Source: JAFEDN01 sp963795715
GTDB lineage: Bacteria; Pseudomonadota; Gammaproteobacteria; Coxiellales; Coxiellaceae
Length of the DNA: 64,000 nt
Assembly (NCBI GenBank): GCA_963795715.1
Contig: CAWCIY010000002.1
Coordinates: 2,046,001 to 2,110,000 of the forward strand
Direction: 5' to 3'
The notes under the pieces were generated by a model. The model ran no database searches, was not told the origin of the DNA, and worked only from the letters and a program-made list of their open reading frames with translations. How positions within the stretch are numbered: the first letter of the stretch is position 1; every line of letters starts with the position of its first letter. Below, piece by piece: positions 45,423 through 55,100 of the stretch. A program made the position numbers and the translations under genes.

Positions 45423-46223
45423 TTATTCAGTTAAAATCAATTTTTCCTGAGTAATCGTTTTTTGAATGGCGGTTAAGAAGTTTAGACGAGCGTGTAAGGA
45501 AATTTTGGCATGAGTAATAATTTCACTCCACTTTTTAGCATCGCCGTTCGCTAAATTCATCAGCATTTGTAAGGCTCGCGGTAAATGCTCAGCGTCATCT
45601 AGCTGAATATGTCGGTTCAGATAATATAGCAAGGGCTTGAGTTTAGATTTCTGTTCGCAAGGAATATTTAATTCCAGCTGTTGCACTAAAGGTGTAAATA
45701 ATGAGGAAGTAATCGCTTCTCGACCATAGACAAAGGCAGCCGCCATAATATGCGTGTCATGCGAGAAGAACCCAAAGGTGGTGCAAATAAATTGCTGAAT
45801 AGACGCTGGTAATTGGCAATTTTCGGCAGCCTGAATCAGCATTTCCTGCTGAGATAATCGCTGTAAAAAATGCTGAATGGGCCAGGTATTCGCACCAATG
45901 GCATGCATGGCTTTCAAATACAATTCAAAATGACTGCAATAATTTTTTCCGTCTTCAGTGCGATCGGTTTCTTCTTCCAATAAAATTCGGCTAATTAAGT
46001 GCGCGCTATAGGAGTCATTCGGGGGTAACCACGGCGCACGCGTGGTAACGATTCGAGAATGTAATTCTTTGAGCAAGCACATGAAATCCCAGACGCAAAA
46101 CACGTGATGCTCCATAAAAATACGTAAATCATTCAGAGAACAAATGTGGGCATACAAATCATGTTGCTTAATTTTCCGGATTAATGGCGCTAATTGTTGA
46201 TTCACGGTTTCAATGGGATGCAT
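45423..46223 (-). CDS. DUF3050 family protein
   Basis: 266 residues with LRIFMEHHVFCVWDFMCLLK, VTTRAPWLPPNDS, LLEEETDRTEDG and CSHFELYLKAM, the signature of DUF3050, a heme-oxygenase-like helical family of unknown reaction. The conserved EHH and E/D-rich helix could bind metal. Its start overlaps the end of the histidine kinase gene by 14 bp, so they formed one operon. Confidence 0.85.
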   Translation of the reverse strand: MHPIETVNQQLAPLIRKIKQHDLYAHICSLNDLRIFMEHHVFCVWDFMCLLKELHSRIVTTRAPWLPPNDSYSAHLISRILLEEETDRTEDGKNYCSHFELYLKAMHAIGANTWPIQHFLQRLSQQEMLIQAAENCQLPASIQQFICTTFGFFSHDTHIMAAAFVYGREAITSSLFTPLVQQLELNIPCEQKSKLKPLLYYLNRHIQLDDAEHLPRALQMLMNLANGDAKKWSEIITHAKISLHARLNFLTAIQKTITQEKLILTE

Positions 46224-47708
46224 GATGATTTCCTTTATGTGTTGAACGATGGGAAATTGGGCCTGTTTTTTCCATATTTGAATGATTTTTTACTAATTTC
46301 AGCAATTCTTCAGCCATTTCTCGGCTTAATGGTTTTTCATAGGCTCCGATCATGCCGACCTCTGAACAGTGCCGGCGTTCGGCTTTACCCAAGTGCGCCG
46401 ATAGAGCGACAACTAAAGACAATGAGCGTTCATGTGCCATTTGCCATTGATGAATTTGGGTGGTGACATCAAAGCCATCTAAGTCAGGAAGACCTAAATC
46501 CATCGTAATTAATGAGTAATCATGACTCTGAATTTTTTCCAAAGCTTGTGTGCCGTTGTTGGCAGTGTCCACTTCCACGTCGAATGATTTCAATAAATTC
46601 TTGATGACCTGCTGAACAATCAGGTGGTCTTCTACCACTAAGATCGATAGCGGAGATGATTTCGTTTTAACAGAAACCACTGTGGTTTTTAGGCTTAAAT
46701 TTTCGAGAGACTTCGGAGCAATCACCGCATGGGTGTATTCTGCTCCCACTGACAGTGGAATCCGCATCGGTATCAAACAGCTAAACGTAGAACCACAACC
46801 TTCGGTGCTTTTTAAATGAATTTCACCTTTTAAATCTTCTACAAATCGCTTGACGACCGTTAATCCCAAACCCGTACCGCTATATTGGCCTTCATAGGCA
46901 GGATGTAATCGGCAGAACCGAGTGAATATTAATGCTTGTTGATCTTCTGGAATACCGATGCCGGTATCTTGCACACGAAATTCCATCACGGCCAGCTGTT
47001 CTTTTCGTTTGATCATCCGCACACTGAAATGAATCGAACCTTGATGGGTGAATTTAATCGCATTGCTCAGTAAATTGAGTAAAATACGTTGCAATCGCAT
47101 GGCGTCGCTCATCACATAGTGTGGCAGATGTTTGTCGAGGGATATTTTAAATGTCAGCTTTTTCTCTTGCGCAGAAGGTTTCAGCAGTTCGACGATGTTT
47201 TTAATGACCGCCGTCAAATCAAATTTAATCGTCTGCACTGGCAAATCACCCGATTCACAACGGGAAAACTCAATCACTTCATTGAGCAAGTTCAGCAATA
47301 CTTGACCGGCTTTCAATAAATCGGCGGCGGCGGCTTTGCCTTGCTGAGTTTTCACTTCCTGCTGCAAAGTTTCTGCCATGCCTAATAATCCGGTTAATGG
47401 CGTGCGCAGGTCGTGGCTGATATTGGTGATAAACACTGATTTGGCTTGATTGGCGATTTCAGCCTGACGCCTGGCCTGTTGCAAAGCACGTTCTTTCTTT
47501 TTAAGTAGAGTAATATCCGTAAAATAACCGACGATACCGAGCACTTGCTGATCATCATCTAAAATCGGCAACTTGCTGACCAAGGTGGTGAGTTTTTTTC
47601 CGTTAGGCAAGGCTAAAATTTCTTCCCGATTCGTCAGAGGATAACCATTTAACGTCTCCTGATCCCCTTTGATAAACTCCTCAGCCGAGTGCCCCGCCGG
47701 TTGCCAAG

Positions 47709-48065
47709 AGTCCTATTCTTGATACTCCCACCGTTGATATTGACGGTGGCGAAATCAAAGAAATTGAAGTCATTGACCCCACCCATCCATTATATGGAAG
47801 AAAATTCAACATCAGTGTTGAGCAATTAAGTGGGTATAAAACCAAACTCATTCAGGTCGATTATAAAAATAATACTAGACTGACGATACCTATTAGAAGT
47901 ACCAATCTCAATTCTTTTGATACTGACTTAAAATCTTCCTCTGTCAAATTAACTTTCGATTCGATAAAACAAATAGTTTTATTAACTCAGGAGTTAACTT
48001 TATGCCAACCGACAATAAAAAAATATGGGAAAAAATCCCAGAAAAAACTCAAACAGAAATCTTAA
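47709..48065 (+). CDS. DUF5372-like protein of the recombinase element
   Basis: 118 open codons with no ATG, GTG or TTG near the start. EVIDPTHPLYGRKFNISVEQ matches the conserved 'VTHPxHPLxGxxF' of DUF5372 proteins, which I know as neighbours of recombinases of this type. The frame runs in directly from the element's left border, so it may use a rare start or be truncated. Role unknown. Confidence 0.55.
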   Translation, partial: SPILDTPTVDIDGGEIKEIEVIDPTHPLYGRKFNISVEQLSGYKTKLIQVDYKNNTRLTIPIRSTNLNSFDTDLKSSSVKLTFDSIKQIVLLTQELTLCQPTIKKYGKKSQKKLKQKS

Positions 48066-48229
48066 ATTCTTTAACTGAAATTTGTATGGAGATAGTTTAT
48101 GAGCAAGAATATGTATATCACCAGTTATCATCTCAACAAGAAGGCCATGATTTACATTCGTCAGTCCACCATGCATCAAGTCATAAGTCACAAAGAAAGT
48201 CTAAAATTACAATACAACCTAAAAAATAG
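48002..48229 (+). CDS. Small ORF between DUF5372-like gene and recombinase
   Basis: 75 codons, AGGAG nine bases before ATG. WEKIPEKTQTEILNSLTEIC recalls the short 'W..LP...R.....LA.L' proteins found just before such recombinases. It overlaps DUF5372 by 64 bp and the recombinase by 131 bp, an unusually dense arrangement. Confidence 0.5.
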   Translation: MPTDNKKIWEKIPEKTQTEILNSLTEICMEIVYEQEYVYHQLSSQQEGHDLHSSVHHASSHKSQRKSKITIQPKK

Positions 48230-50156
48230 AGCAATACAATGTGGCTGGAGAAATGATCAAATTGAAATAGTCGATACTGATCTGGGCATCTCGGGTAAAA
48301 CGATAGAAAATAGAGATGGTTTCAAACATGTTTTAACCGAAGTCGCTTTAGAAAACGTGGGCATCATATTTTCTTATGATGCGACTCGATTATCACGAAA
48401 TTGCTCTGATTGGTATCAACTACTCGATATTTGCAGCTTTAAAAAATGTCTGATTGGGGACATTGATAGTATATATGATCCCAGCACTACGAATGGACGT
48501 TTATTATTAGGCATCAAAGGCCAGCTGGCTGAAATTGAATTAAGTACCATCAAAAGCCGATTACTCGCTGGTCGAAATAATAAAGCTGCCAGAGGAGAAT
48601 TAGATGTCAAATTACCTGTTGGTTTGATTAGAACACTAGATAAAAGAGTAGAGAAAGATCCTAATTTGGAGGTACAGAACACGATTAATAATATATTTGA
48701 GACGTTTTTCCGTTTTAAATCTGTATCAATGACCTCTAAATATTTTATCAAAAATAATTTACTAATTCCAAGATATAATCAACTAAATCAACTGATATGG
48801 AAGAAACCAAAATTTGTAGATTTGCTGAAGATGTTAAAAAATCCGGCCTATGCTGGTGCATTTGTGTTTGGACAAAAACGCCAAGTGCCATCTCCATCTA
48901 ATCCGAGAAAAAGAAAAACCCAAAATGTCCCTTATTCGGAATGGAAAATAATTCATAATAAATATCCTAATTATATTACTTGGGAACAGTACGAAATGCT
49001 TAGAAAAATAATTTCAGATAATTATTTAATCTACGAAAAAAATAGCAGAGGAATTTCCAGGCCTGGGGCTTGTTTGTTACAAGGAATCGCTTATTGTGGT
49101 CTATGTGGTCATAAGATGGTTGTAGAGTACAATAAAAGAAAATCTTATATCTGTAATTTTGGGGCTAGAAAATACTATGAAAAAAGATGTCAAACTGTTT
49201 TGGCGAAGGGGGCTGAGGAAGCTATCGTCTTAGCATTTTTTAATGCATTATCTTCCATCGAGCTAGATGCCTATGAGAAAATTCTTTCTAAGAGAGAAGA
49301 GGATTACCAAAAACTAAATGTTGCAAAGGAACAAAAATTAAGCCGGTTAAGATATCAGGCAAAATTAGCAGAAAATAGATTTAATCAAGTAGATCCCAAT
49401 AATCGTTTAGTAGCAGAAGAATTAGAAAAACGTTGGGAACAAGCATTAATTGAACTCAAAGAAGAAGAGGAACAAAAACATTTATCTCAAAATAGTGGCT
49501 CATCTTTTATTCCAGAGGAACTGAAATTAGTATTCACTGATTTGGGTAAGCGACTACCTGATCTATGGGATAGTGGTATGCTAAACAATAAAATAAAAAA
49601 AGACTATCTGAGATGTTTAATAGAAAAAGTGGTCTTCACCCGCTCAAAACCAGATCAGGTTGATATTCGTATTGTTTGGAAAGGCGGAGAAGTGAACGAA
49701 ATGTCGGTCCCTTACAAAGTCAGCGCTTATGAAAATTCATCGCACTATACTGAGATCAAAGAACTCATCAGAAATGCCTATAAAAATAATAAAACTGATC
49801 AAGAAATAGTAATCTTGCTCACTGAAAAAGGTCTGAAACAGCCTTTATTAAAACCGATTACTTTGGGTTCAGTACGATCTCTTAGATTTAGAATGGACTT
49901 GCTTCGACCGCGTGGAGGCAGGGGAAGTGTTCAAGTCAAAGGGTATTTAACTGTTCCACAAGTTTGTGACCGGCTCGGTGTGAATAGCGATTGGCTTTCT
50001 GGTAAAATTAAGTCTGGAAAAGTCAAGGTAAAGAAGGATCCCAAACGACGGGTTTATCTTTTCCCTGATACAAAAAACACAGAAGAGCAGATGAAGCTCC
50101 TGTGGGAGAACAAGCTCCACAGTCTAAACTTTATAGAGGAGTACCAACATGATTGA
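48099..50156 (+). CDS. Large serine recombinase with C-terminal HTH
   Basis: 685 residues, GGAG before ATG. Resolvase domain with catalytic Ser23 in MIYIRQSTMHQ, SYDATRLSRN and LAEIELSTIKSRL; recombinase domain with NPAYAGAFVFGQKR; zinc ribbon AYCGLCGHKM with partner Cys residues in YICNF and EKRC; then a coiled-coil (about 400-470). The last 60 residues (YLTVPQVCDRLGVNSDWLSG) form a MerR/excisionase-like HTH not present in phage integrases of this class. The gene appears intact; it should catalyse integration and excision of the element. Confidence 0.93.
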   Translation: MSKNMYITSYHLNKKAMIYIRQSTMHQVISHKESLKLQYNLKNRAIQCGWRNDQIEIVDTDLGISGKTIENRDGFKHVLTEVALENVGIIFSYDATRLSRNCSDWYQLLDICSFKKCLIGDIDSIYDPSTTNGRLLLGIKGQLAEIELSTIKSRLLAGRNNKAARGELDVKLPVGLIRTLDKRVEKDPNLEVQNTINNIFETFFRFKSVSMTSKYFIKNNLLIPRYNQLNQLIWKKPKFVDLLKMLKNPAYAGAFVFGQKRQVPSPSNPRKRKTQNVPYSEWKIIHNKYPNYITWEQYEMLRKIISDNYLIYEKNSRGISRPGACLLQGIAYCGLCGHKMVVEYNKRKSYICNFGARKYYEKRCQTVLAKGAEEAIVLAFFNALSSIELDAYEKILSKREEDYQKLNVAKEQKLSRLRYQAKLAENRFNQVDPNNRLVAEELEKRWEQALIELKEEEEQKHLSQNSGSSFIPEELKLVFTDLGKRLPDLWDSGMLNNKIKKDYLRCLIEKVVFTRSKPDQVDIRIVWKGGEVNEMSVPYKVSAYENSSHYTEIKELIRNAYKNNKTDQEIVILLTEKGLKQPLLKPITLGSVRSLRFRMDLLRPRGGRGSVQVKGYLTVPQVCDRLGVNSDWLSGKIKSGKVKVKKDPKRRVYLFPDTKNTEEQMKLLWENKLHSLNFIEEYQHD

Positions 50157-50361
50157 TCCCAGTTTAAGTCTCTATCGCTTTTTCCAACGATATCTTCCGG
50201 CTTGCTAAGGCCCACCAGATGGGCAAAGTTCTCATTACACCCTAAATAGACCGATTCTTTATCTTTCCAAAAAATAAAATTAGGCAATGATTGCGAAATA
50301 TTTTTTAAAAAAACTTTGAAGATATGGGCTTGGAGGTCATCCTTGCGAAATACTTTTTTGG

Positions 50362-50655
50362 TCATAGTGTCTTCCTGGTTGAGTGTTGAAGTTGGCCACC
50401 CACCAGAACGGGATTCCCCGGCAATCGGTTCGTCAGCCGCCCTGGCTCCTGAACTAAGATTGCCCACAAGGCATCCCTGACACCGAACATCCAGGAAGAA
50501 ATCCCCTCGTAACCCCATACCATTTTAAAATGAAACAGGCAGCATCCTGCCGCATTGTAAAAATGCAGCATCATGCTTTTATCAAAAAGGAATTGACTCC
50601 GCCGGAACTGACGGTTCATCGAGACGACAAAATTTGTTAAGCTAGTCTTAGCCAT
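50362..50655 (-). CDS. Small ORF coupled to the histidine kinase start
   Basis: 97 codons with AAGGA before ATG; its TGA overlaps the histidine kinase ATG as ATGA, a classic coupling arrangement. FHFKMVWGYEGISSWMFGVR is aromatic-rich. No family recognised; the C-terminal half looks less protein-like, so it could instead be leader sequence. Confidence 0.4.
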   Translation of the reverse strand: MAKTSLTNFVVSMNRQFRRSQFLFDKSMMLHFYNAAGCCLFHFKMVWGYEGISSWMFGVRDALWAILVQEPGRLTNRLPGNPVLVGGQLQHSTRKTL

Positions 50656-50855
50656 TAAAGTCCTTAATCAACTTTGGTGGTTAGTACCTGGTTGGTGTTA
50701 GATGCACCTTCCGGGTACGCTTACTATGTTAGCTCGATTTTATTTAAATGCAAGCATTGGTTTTAATGCACATTCTTTGATCAGAACTTATGAAACATGA
50801 AAATATTTATTATTTATGACATTATGTGCAGAGAATTTTGGAGGGAGCGTAAATC

Positions 50856-51635
50856 CTACTCTGTTGGTGTCGGACTTAATAAATTTCTTCTATTTATATC
50901 TGATGATTGGGTATCCAGATTGATAGTGAGAACCTCACTGTTTCGCCGTCTATTGTTGGGAACTAAGACCAAATTTAAATTTAGATTGGAAAGAAATACC
51001 CGTGCTCTTGTTCCCAATTGACTAAAAGCAGTACAAATTTGATTATAATTTTTGTATGTCTTATAGGCTGCATACAGAAAAAAAACACTGCCCACTGAAA
51101 GCACCGCAATTTCAGCCATTGATACCCATTCACAACGGTTAAAAGCGTCATTATGTTCATTTATGGGTTGGTATAAAATTGGATTGATGCAGTCTACAAA
51201 AGTAGATCTTTTTATCATGTTTGAAGTGAGTTCTACTCCATAACATTCCAGAAGTTCAAGTTGATCGGGTCCATTATAAGACACTACAGGCATTTCTTGC
51301 CAAACACTATATGCATAAGGCTGAGTCATATTGAATATGACTCCACTGCATTTATTTTTAATCTTTTCAGGAGTTTGTTCTATTTCTGCAACGAATTTCT
51401 TCCCTGAGACTGCATTTTTCCGGAAAAAAGTACTACAACTGGGTGGTTCCTGATATCGCAAATTATAATATTCATTAAAGGGAATGTAGCCGATACCTAT
51501 ATTCTTAAAATCACTACAACGAGGATCACTGGAGGAAGCAGTATAATTCATTTTTATTTGGGGTTTTTCCTCAAAGAGAGCAGCTACTGCCTTTCCAATA
51601 GGTCTTAATAAATTGCTGATAAATAATAATTCCAT
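50856..51635 (-). CDS. Hypothetical protein with one transmembrane helix
   Basis: 259 residues, started by ATG after AAAGGAGGAAAT. A polar, Cys-containing N-terminal region (about 170 residues) precedes one hydrophobic helix (IAVLSVGSVFFLYAAYKTY, about 180-198) and a basic C-terminal tail with NNRRRNSE. No signal peptide, so the helix sits late in the chain. Family unknown; shape would suit a host-membrane protein (inference). Confidence 0.65.
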   Translation of the reverse strand: MELLFISNLLRPIGKAVAALFEEKPQIKMNYTASSSDPRCSDFKNIGIGYIPFNEYYNLRYQEPPSCSTFFRKNAVSGKKFVAEIEQTPEKIKNKCSGVIFNMTQPYAYSVWQEMPVVSYNGPDQLELLECYGVELTSNMIKRSTFVDCINPILYQPINEHNDAFNRCEWVSMAEIAVLSVGSVFFLYAAYKTYKNYNQICTAFSQLGTRARVFLSNLNLNLVLVPNNRRRNSEVLTINLDTQSSDINRRNLLSPTPTE

Positions 51636-51720
51636 ATTTCCTCCTTTAACACCTAATTCTTTCTTGTCGCAGATTATCTAATTAGCCTCCTTTTGTCAAA
51701 TTAATTAAAATTCTTGAAGG

Positions 51721-52061
51721 GAAGGTGTCACATTCTGATAGTTATATACGGCAACTATACGTATTAAATTCATACAAAAATATTGTATTGCCTTGGCGTC
51801 AAATTTAATTTCAAATTAAATTTCATATTTAATTTTATTTCAATAAGAATACTGTGCACTGCAATATGCCAAGGAGAACAAGGACACATTATTTTGAAGC
51901 GATGTACCACGTAATACTTCGAGGTAATTATCGCCAAATAATATTGAAAATGACTTAATTAAATTAAGTCATTTTTAATTTTTTTATATAAGAGTCACTA
52001 TCACTCGGATTCAAAATGTAGGATGCGGGTTTTAATAATTATCCTAATGTGACACCTCGTT
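51721..52061 (+). mobile_element. RAYT-derived element, diverged and deleted (341 bp)
   Basis: Ends are GAAGGTGTCACATT and TATCCTAATGTGACACC. The interior jumps from GCCAAATAATATT in the transposase start to GAAAATGACTTAATTAAATT near its end, a different deletion from the copies at 38119 and 41694, and base changes are more numerous, so it is an older independent derivative. Confidence 0.85.
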
Positions 52062-52095
52062 TTCGGAATCTGCTTAAAATTTCGGACTTGCCCCC

Positions 52096-52121
52096 CACCT
52101 TAGGTAGAATTCCCTAAGGTG
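52096..52121 (-). terminator. Stem-loop overlapping the stop codon of the 1551-residue gene
   Basis: CACCTTAGG and CCTAAGGTG form a perfect 9-bp stem with an 8-base loop; the TAA of the large gene is within the stem. A G-run rather than T-run follows on the transcribed strand, so a terminator role is uncertain. Confidence 0.45.
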
Positions 52122-55100
52122 CTAGTATTATTTACATTAAGCTTAAAGCCATCTGCTAAGGCATTAAAAGTTGAGATACTAGTCCAAGCCTTTTGGAATC
52201 TTTCAGCTCTTCCATTTTTCTGGCCTGACGGAAATAAAGAGATAGGTAATGCATAAAAACTATTAACTTGTTTTTTAAAATCTTTGACTGCTGCTTCTAT
52301 AATAATATTTGCTCCATAATCAAAGAAATCCAAAAACTCGACGAATATATTACTGGTAGCCATGCAAGCTGCTGGAGCAAATCGAATACCTTGCCCATCT
52401 TCGCGCATTTGTATATAATCTAATTTATCCGTGATGTTCAGGTTGCTTTGTAATTGGTTAAAAAGTTCTATAGCAATCTTAGGACTCCTAAATATAAATT
52501 CTACTGGCCATTCTTCATCAGAGAAATTAGCATCAACGGGGAAATATTGAGGGATAGCAATCAAACTCGATGCTAATGTCCCAGAATGACTAAACATTCC
52601 AGTACTGCTGACAGAGCTTTTTGCTTCCGGCAACACGGATCCCTGTGATGACGAAGAAGAAGAAAATAATGATACTGAAGATGATAGAAACGATGAAGAA
52701 TTTTTTTTAATTTCAATCTCTTTAGTTTCAAGCTCACCACTTTGCTCAGCCGACAATGCATATTGTTTGCTTTGTGCAGGAAGCTTTGTTATTAAACTAT
52801 CAGGGGCGACGTTTAAAATTTTGGCAATTTTAAAAACGCCATTTTTATCGTATTCAACGAGCATTCTAACACTTTTACAATCATTTGCTACTTCTAAAAA
52901 AGCAGTAGAGACATTTCTATAAGCAAAAGGTTCACCCTCTCCAACAACTCTTTTCATCGAATTAAGCAATCCATCTTTTCCCCAACCTAACAACTGAACA
53001 CCCGCTTTTCCACACCAGATGACACATTGTTGAAGAGTTAATTCTATTCCTACTAATGATTTAAAACTCTGGGCATGACTCTCTTTGATTTCTTCCAAAG
53101 GGGCCGTAAAAATATAATCGTCTGATGACGACGAAGAAGAAAATGATGATGCTGAAGATGATGTAAGTAACGAAGGATTTTTTTTAATTTCATTCTCTTC
53201 AGTTTCAAGCTCAACACTTTGCTCAGCCAACAATGCATATTGTTCATTTTGTGCAGGATGCTCTGTTTTTAAACTTTCAGCATCGACTCCTAAAATTCCG
53301 GCAATTTTTAAAATTCCTTTATCATCGTTTTCAACAACCATTCTGACCGTACAATTATCTGTTACTTCTAAAAAAGCAGTAGGGATATCTCTATAAAGAA
53401 AGGGCTGTCTAAACTCAATAACTTGTCTCATTGCCTTACGTAATTTATCTTTTCCAGAACCTACCTGAATACCTGCTTTTTCACACCAGGTAACACATTG
53501 TTTAAAGGTCAACTTTATTGCTGATAGTGTTTTAAAACGCTCTTGATGAATCTTTTTGATTGCTTGCAATGCTTTAAAAGGTCCCTTAACAATATAGCCA
53601 TTTTCGTCATTGTAATCTACGTCTACATCTTTATCCGTAAATTCCTTAATAATTGCCTTCAATACGTCTATCCCCCGACCTTCCTTCTTGCCGATAACGT
53701 ACAAACTCCTTGCCATGGAGCGAGTGAGGTGCATAAAAGGGAGTTCATTGAGAAATGCATATATTCTCTGGTAATCGTCTATATTTTCGATATTAAGCTT
53801 GTAAGACTTCCCATCAGGTAATACTGCAACTTGACCGCCCTGTGTTAAGTCTAAAAAGGATAATGCTTCAAGTACTCGGGCAGCGCCATAAAAAGGTAGT
53901 AAATAGAATTCATCATTTACTGAAACTTTTGAAAAAAGGAATTCTTGTTGTTCCTCATTTAATTCAATGTGATGATCGAATTTTCTTTCAAGAGATTCCA
54001 ATTCAGCGTTATTATTACTTAAAATATTTTTATTAAATTGAGGGTCTTGTGATGGATGCAATACGAAACGGAGAGGCAGCCCAATAATATCCCTTAGCTC
54101 ATCTAAGGCCCCTTCATCCGTCATTGATGAATTTTCAGGAGAATTATCGACTACAAATCGAACGAATATCTGTCCATCTTCAGTAATTCTAAAATCCATG
54201 GAGTGGACTAATAGATGCAACTTTGCATATCCAAGTGAGACTCTCAATGCATTACAAATACCCGGTATGGAATTATCGTAAAGACCTACTCCAGCTTTAT
54301 CGAAAATTTTATCGCAATCGGCAACAGTCAATTCAACAGCAGGTAATTGATTATAATACTTTTCATAGATTGCTTGTAATCGTGCTGTTGCTAATTCATA
54401 TTCTTTTTGATTTTTCACTTTTAGCCAATATCCATTAAGACTGTTAGGCATTATATCTAGAAAAGGGAAGTGAATTGTCCTTAAGGATTGTACAATCAGG
54501 GATTCATCTTGTATTCCTCGTTTTTCTGACATAAGATTTTGCATAAATGTCCTGTTTTCCATATCACTCAGAGTGAGTTTAGGGCCTCGCTTCTTAAGAT
54601 TTTTATTTTCAGGGGCCCATTGTTGGGCGCACATATAAATACTTTTCGCCATGCCCGGTGGAATAGGAATTAGGCATCGTGCTTCGTTATATATGGGCAT
54701 AAGCTTGGTTTTAAGTTGATCAATACGTTCTGCAAAAACATTGTAACCCCCTACATCATTCGGTCTTACCACAATATTTTCATTTTCGACTTTAAATAAT
54801 AATTTTAATGCCACCTGTAATTTAGCCGCGCCATGTAAGCCTAGTAAAGGATTTTTCTTCTTATCTTTATTGACAACGATAGAATAAATAACATCGGCCA
54901 TACTTGCATCAATGTGCAATACGGAAGGAAGATCCCAGGTTTTACAAAAAATTTCAATTTCCTCTGGTCCTAGTTTTGCTACGACTCCATTGCATATTTT
55001 TAACCATCGTTTATCAGATTTAAACAATTTCCGGTTTTCAGGAGAGAGAAATTGATGCAACCTTGAATGGATCTTAGAGGTTTTCTCTTCATACTTTTCA

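Larger units (their letters stand above)
47707..50161 (+). mobile_element. Large-serine-recombinase integrative element (about 2455 bp)
   Basis: Bounded by CCA at 47704-47706 and 50159-50161, the likely crossover core. attL is GCCGGTTGCCAAGAGTCC and attR is GATTGATCCCAGTTTAAG; the rebuilt attB is CCGGTTGCCAGTTTAAG inside the histidine kinase gene. It carries three overlapping plus-strand genes and no cargo. No inverted repeats, as expected for serine recombinases. Confidence 0.9.
46210..50365 (-). pseudogene. Hybrid sensor histidine kinase split by a serine-recombinase element
   Basis: The 5' part (50365-50162) has ATG after AGGAAG and encodes a PAS start (LPNFIFWKDKESVYLGCNEN). The 3' part (47706-46210) completes the PAS/PAC, then HisKA (FITNISHDLRTPLTG), HATPase_c (LLNLLSNAIKF, DTGIGIP, GTGLGL) and a receiver domain (VVEDHLIV, MDLGLPDLDG, YEKPLS). 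Joining the parts at the shared CCA gives 204 + 1497 nt = 567 codons in frame with KSDRDLNWQPAGHSAEEF, so insertion was precise and the host gene otherwise intact. The element interrupts the PAS domain; kinase control is lost while it is present. Confidence 0.9.

Noticed and set aside
50054..50518. 154-codon minus-strand ORF crossing the right border of the recombinase element
   Set aside because: It is in part the true histidine kinase 5' end (from 50365), joined artificially to element sequence at the border and to upstream out-of-frame sequence.
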